A stretch of DNA of 64,000 nt, from contig CM065170.1 in assembly GCA_033026295.1 (NCBI GenBank), positions 17,742,040 to 17,806,039 of the forward strand, given 5' to 3'. The position numbers were made by a program, and so were the translations under genes. Positions 60,251 through 64,000 of the stretch are shown here, one piece after another. Origin of the DNA: Channa striata. Taxonomy: Eukaryota; Chordata; Actinopteri; Anabantiformes; Channidae. Each line of letters begins with the position of its first letter. Position 1 is the first letter of the stretch. The notes under the pieces were generated by a model. It had not been told where the DNA came from. It saw only the letters and a list, made by a program, of their open reading frames with translations, and did no database searches.

Positions 60251-62369
60251 TACATTTTACTGCTTGGGAATATATGTGTAACTTTTTGGAACAGAAAAAG
60301 ATTCCTACTGTATCCTTGGTTCTGATTCTGATGACTATGGAAACCAATTGGCTGCAGCAGTGTGGATTTAGATGAGTGACTTTAATTTGGTGAATAGTTA
60401 CGCAGTTTCTTGTGTTAATTTTATATTCTGTGTTTTTTCCAAATTTGTTCAAAATATGTTTTAATTGACCAGGATTTAATGTTATAAAATTAAATAAAAG
60501 GTCAAAACGTCCATGGAGGATCATTGTTTTTTTATAGTTATTGAATGTCAGCTGGTATCCAGCTGTCAAAAATACAATCTAGAGTATTACAAATAGTCAG
60601 TCTTGCTCACACTCAAGCATCCGCTAGTAAATATACTTTTTGTTGCATTGTTGTATGTGTGACTATATTTAGTTCTGTATTTGAGGTTAAAAATCCTTTA
60701 CATACCTGTGCAGTCTGTGTGTGTCTTTAAAGTACACACACATCTGCTCTGCTCCGCCTGCAATTTGGCAAACACTTCACACATTCAGCACAATGCGTTG
60801 GGATCCAACTGCATGAAGCCAAAAGTGAATTTACCTTGCCTTGGAGCTGCGATGAGCACTTGTCACCACAGAGACTTCTAGTGACATATCTGGATCATCA
60901 TATCTGTCTCTCTCACCATTCTAAATGAATTCAGAATATGGTGGTGGGATGTTTGTGCGTCTGGGGTCACAGGATGCCAGGAGACGTACAATAAGACTGA
61001 CATAAAGGGCCTGCACATGCCCACAGCATCAGTTAGATAAAGCAGTCCTGCAAATGATTTAAGGGTTGGATGAAATGATCAATATTTTAGCAGATATGAC
61101 ATCCAAAAATACAGTCCAAAGTGTATTTTAATGGAATCATGATACTTTTTCAAGAGGGAAGTTACAAAACTGCTGCAAATATTATAAACCATCAGTCTTT
61201 TACTTTGGATAAGTACCAATTTTCTGCACAGACATTGATCCTTTCATTCATTCATCAACGTTAAACCTAGTGGGATATGTAAATAAACAGCAAACTTATC
61301 AAAAATTAGGCCTCTCTTTCTTATTGAAACCGGTGGCTCTTTTGCAGTGGGGTCTGCTGTGTTTTATAGCAGGAAACGAAGGCTGAGATAGATTACTGCA
61401 TAAAAAAAGAAAGAGCGGCATTAGTCGATGGGCAATAGATCTGAGGTGCCCACTCAGCACTGGCTAATACATCAGATGTCACTCTGCCATAATAAAAAGC
61501 CTGGACAAATTAAATGAACAAACGCCATTAAGATGATTTGACTTGCAAATAAATATTTCTAAAGATACTGCTGCTCTCTGGTAGCAATATTTCACTGACA
61601 CTGTTAACCTTTTGTGATTCGTCAAACTGCTCTACAACTCTATCAAAAAGTTGCTTTAGCCATATTCTGTTGGGAAATAAAAAGCTCTGAGACACACTGG
61701 TGATGATTTTCTAGCTTCCTGCTACAAATTCAACAGTATTTGTTCCTCGTTTCAAATTCTCAGACAAAATGAGATCACAGTTTAGAGACAAATTAGGGTC
61801 GTTTTAATAAGGGTCATTTTACTCAAATTACAGACCTAAACACATCCCACAAACAGATTGTGGGGAAAGGTTGTTCTCATACCTGCAGAGGTGGAAAGTA
61901 CCAAAGTACGTTTACTCAAACAATGTGCGTAATTTCCATTTGCATTTTACTTAAGTGTTTCCAGTTAATTTACTTGCTTAATACTAAACATAATGAGCAA
62001 ATGACAAAGTTTTATTATTAGAGGTGCCATGATATGATTCACATAATCAGTATCAATGATCAGTATTTGGATGTCCTTTGCAGCATCTCTACAGAGGAGA
62101 GTAATTGAAATGTGTGAATATGAAAACTTTTTTGTAGAAACAATAACATGGACTCAATATGGAAGCACTAAACTCTGACTCTTTAGCCTACAATTAGTGA
62201 ATGGCAGCGTTCATCCACGTTCATTAAGTAGCTTCTCAGTATAGTCAAGGACTGACACTGCATTTACTGGTCAAAATGACAAATGTCTCCTAACAGCAGC
62301 AGGTCTTTTCAGTTGCCACTAATGAACATTACTGTAAATCAGAATTACTGTAAAATCAAAGTCGTAAAG
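60251..62369. other. Unannotated sequence
   Basis: No gene or repeat recognised. The minus frame of 121 codons at 60204-60569 overlaps the repeat tail and has no domain. Confidence 0.4.
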
Positions 62370-62580
62370 AGATCTTTTCCTTTCAGGGGTCACCACAGTA
62401 AATCATCTGCCTCCACAACACAAACTACCTTCCTGTCCTCTGTCACTACATCATACATCTTCTCTTTGGTCTTCCTCTCTCCTCTGAAAATGTCCAAACC
62501 ACCTCAATCTGGCCTCTCGTACTTTATCTCTAACACATCTAACATGAGCTGTCAACAAACCAGTCAGAAACTCTACTAAT
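62370..62580 (-). pseudogene. RTE-clade LINE fragment, 3' part, internally deleted
   Basis: The minus strand reads VEFLTGLL and then jumps directly to AHVRCVRDKVREARLRWFGH. In the intact element these blocks are about 1 kb apart, on either side of the reverse transcriptase catalytic core. The core is therefore deleted. The 3' non-coding end ('cactgtggtgacccctgaaagg' on minus) is recognisable near 62380-62395. Diverged from the copy at 57-60 kb. Confidence 0.78.
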
Positions 62581-62589
62581 AATGCAAAT

Positions 62590-63757
62590 GATGGGGGAGA
62601 GAAGGGATTGGCCTCGAAGGGAGACTCTGAGAAGGTGCTCAGAGTATGGGTCAGCACGCTGGATCTGAAGAGGAAAAGACAGGTGAGTAAATGTGGAAAA
62701 CTACAGAGAGGGAAAAAGAGAATGGGAGAAATCTTACTTTTAAGAGTGGCGGCCGTGGGGAATGAGGAGAGGACCAGAGCAGGTGAGTACAGCGTTCAGG
62801 GAGGGAGAAGACACGGGGAGAAACTAAGGGTGGCTAATAACATCAGGGAGAATAGAAACACAAAGAGAACAAAGTAGCAAAGCAAATCAAAGTAACAACT
62901 CAACTATGGGGTAACAAGTTCATTAACGAGCTCCAGACCCCCGACTGAAACCCAGTAACAACTAAAATCAAACACAGTTCAGTGGGTACATATGACTTGT
63001 GCAAAAAATCCAAAGCCATGCAGAGGAATCCAAAAGAAGATCGATCTGATTAGACAAAAGTAGGAACAGTTCACTTACTTCAAAGGAAGGGAATTCCTTG
63101 AAGGAAAACATTAACAGAAGGGCTAGAGGTGACCAAGCCTCTTACTGGAGTAATTCCCAGGCAAGCAAAAACTGGAGACGGGGAAAGTGACAGCAAAACA
63201 GCAATGACAATTTGGCACAGGAGAAAGGACTATAAAGGGCTTGACACAGGTGGAACGAATAAGCACTAGCGAGCAGAGTGGAGAGGGGGAGAGGAAGAGA
63301 GCAGGTTACCAGGACAACACAAATCAGCATCGGCGCCAGGACAGTAACCAACTCCCCACCCTCCGCAATGGCTGTCGACCCCCAGGCTGTTTAGGATGCT
63401 CGCTTTGGAACCAAGAAATCAAACCAGGATCCAGAACAAAACGAGCTGCAACCCACGGGCGCTACCCGGGACAATACCCCTCCCAGTTGACCGGAGACTA
63501 GAGAACCCAACCCCCGCGTCGAGATCTCAAAACCCGTTTAAAAGTAAAGACTGGGGTCGATGAGCAGGGGTCTGCGGGTGAGCACTGGAGCACTGGACAC
63601 AACAGGTTTAATGCGAGATACATGGAAGGTGGGGTGAATCCTGAGTGATCTGGGGAGTCGTTATTGCACTGCCACAGGGTCGATGGTTTAAGCAATAGGG
63701 TAAGGTCCAAAGGAGCAGGTTACCAGGGCAACACAGATCAGCGTTGGCACCGTGACA
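62590..63757 (-). pseudogene. Ty3/Gypsy LTR retrotransposon, internally deleted
   Basis: Minus strand. A first LTR stub starts TGTCACGG at 63757 and lasts about 45 bases. It is joined to the end of pol: GPYPI (the GPY/F integrase motif, 63694-63708), then RLPRSLRIHPTFHVSRIKPV at about 63600-63659, with stops between. A decayed chromodomain-like tail follows to about 63370. A purine-rich tract lies at 63349-63367, and the second LTR begins TGTCCTGG at 63343; its first 45 bases match the stub. The LTR's far end is not visible; I place it near 62590. No gag, protease or polymerase remains. Confidence 0.75.
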
Positions 63758-64000
63758 CTGCCTTTCCACTCTTCATCCTCTTAAACGCCCTCCTCACTTC
63801 ACTCTTATTAATCTTTGTTACTTCCTGTTCTGCACTAGTCACCTCTTCTACTCTTTCATCTTCCTCATTCATGAACCCTTCAAAGTTCTCCTTCCATCTT
63901 CCCATCACACTCCTGGCACATGTCAATGCATTTCCATACCTTCTTTAATCACTCTAACCTGCTGCACAACCTTCCCATCTGTATCTCTATGCCAGCCTGA
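63758..64000 (-). pseudogene. RTE-clade LINE fragment, linker region, runs off the window
   Basis: The minus strand encodes RWKENFEGFMNEEDERVEEV, then INKSEVRRAFKRMKSGKAV, the linker just before the reverse transcriptase, as at 58542-58700 in the better copy. Coding breaks exactly where the Gypsy LTR starts (63757). With 62370-62580 it forms one RTE copy split by the Gypsy insertion. The 5' part lies outside the window. Confidence 0.8.

Noticed and set aside
1..64000. CRISPR arrays, operons, prophage or bacterial genes
   Set aside because: No regularly spaced repeats, no Shine-Dalgarno-led dense coding; all evidence points to a fish nuclear genome.

Overview
This window looks like nuclear DNA of a ray-finned (teleost) fish. 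The evidence is the repeat content: an L2-type LINE, Rex1-type LINE pieces, an RTE-type LINE, tRNA-derived SINEs (one with the eel UnaL2-type 3' hairpin), Tc1-like transposon relics, the tail of a Ty3/Gypsy element, a family of about 180 bp repeats common in fish, and many (GT)n microsatellites. The background is AT-rich and stop-rich. There is no operon-like gene packing, no rRNA or tRNA gene and no CRISPR array. I see no complete host gene.

Layout. 1-17 kb: intergenic or intronic DNA with a G-rich motif, a duplicated 100 bp segment, a GATATCT-rich repeat, two tRNA-derived SINEs and microsatellites. 17-20 kb: two copies of the fish repeat and a Tc1-like relic rebuilt by a duplication that carries an insert copied from 1.6 kb away. 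23-25.75 kb: an L2 LINE split by a Rex1 LINE in the opposite direction. 28 kb: another Rex1 piece beside two phase-matched candidate exons. 28.9-39.8 kb: a long stretch in which I recognise no transposon. 39.8-51.7 kb: scattered LINE, SINE and Tc1 debris. 52.8-54.3 kb: minus-strand candidate exons with good splice signals and nearby poly(A) signals. 57.1-60.1 kb: an almost complete RTE LINE with a perfect 14 bp target-site duplication, sitting inside an older repeat. 62.4-64.0 kb: a second, rearranged RTE copy broken by an internally deleted Ty3/Gypsy element, running off the window end.

How it fits together. All candidate host exons lie on the minus strand: 54.2, 53.3-53.5, 52.8-53.0, 28.8, 28.4, 17.8-18.15 and 7.3-7.5 kb. 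Several adjacent pairs match in splice phase. The simplest reading is one minus-strand gene ending near 52.8 kb, and possibly a second with long introns between about 29 kb and 7 kb or below. I cannot name either product. Every transposable element carries stops, frameshifts or deletions, so none looks autonomous.
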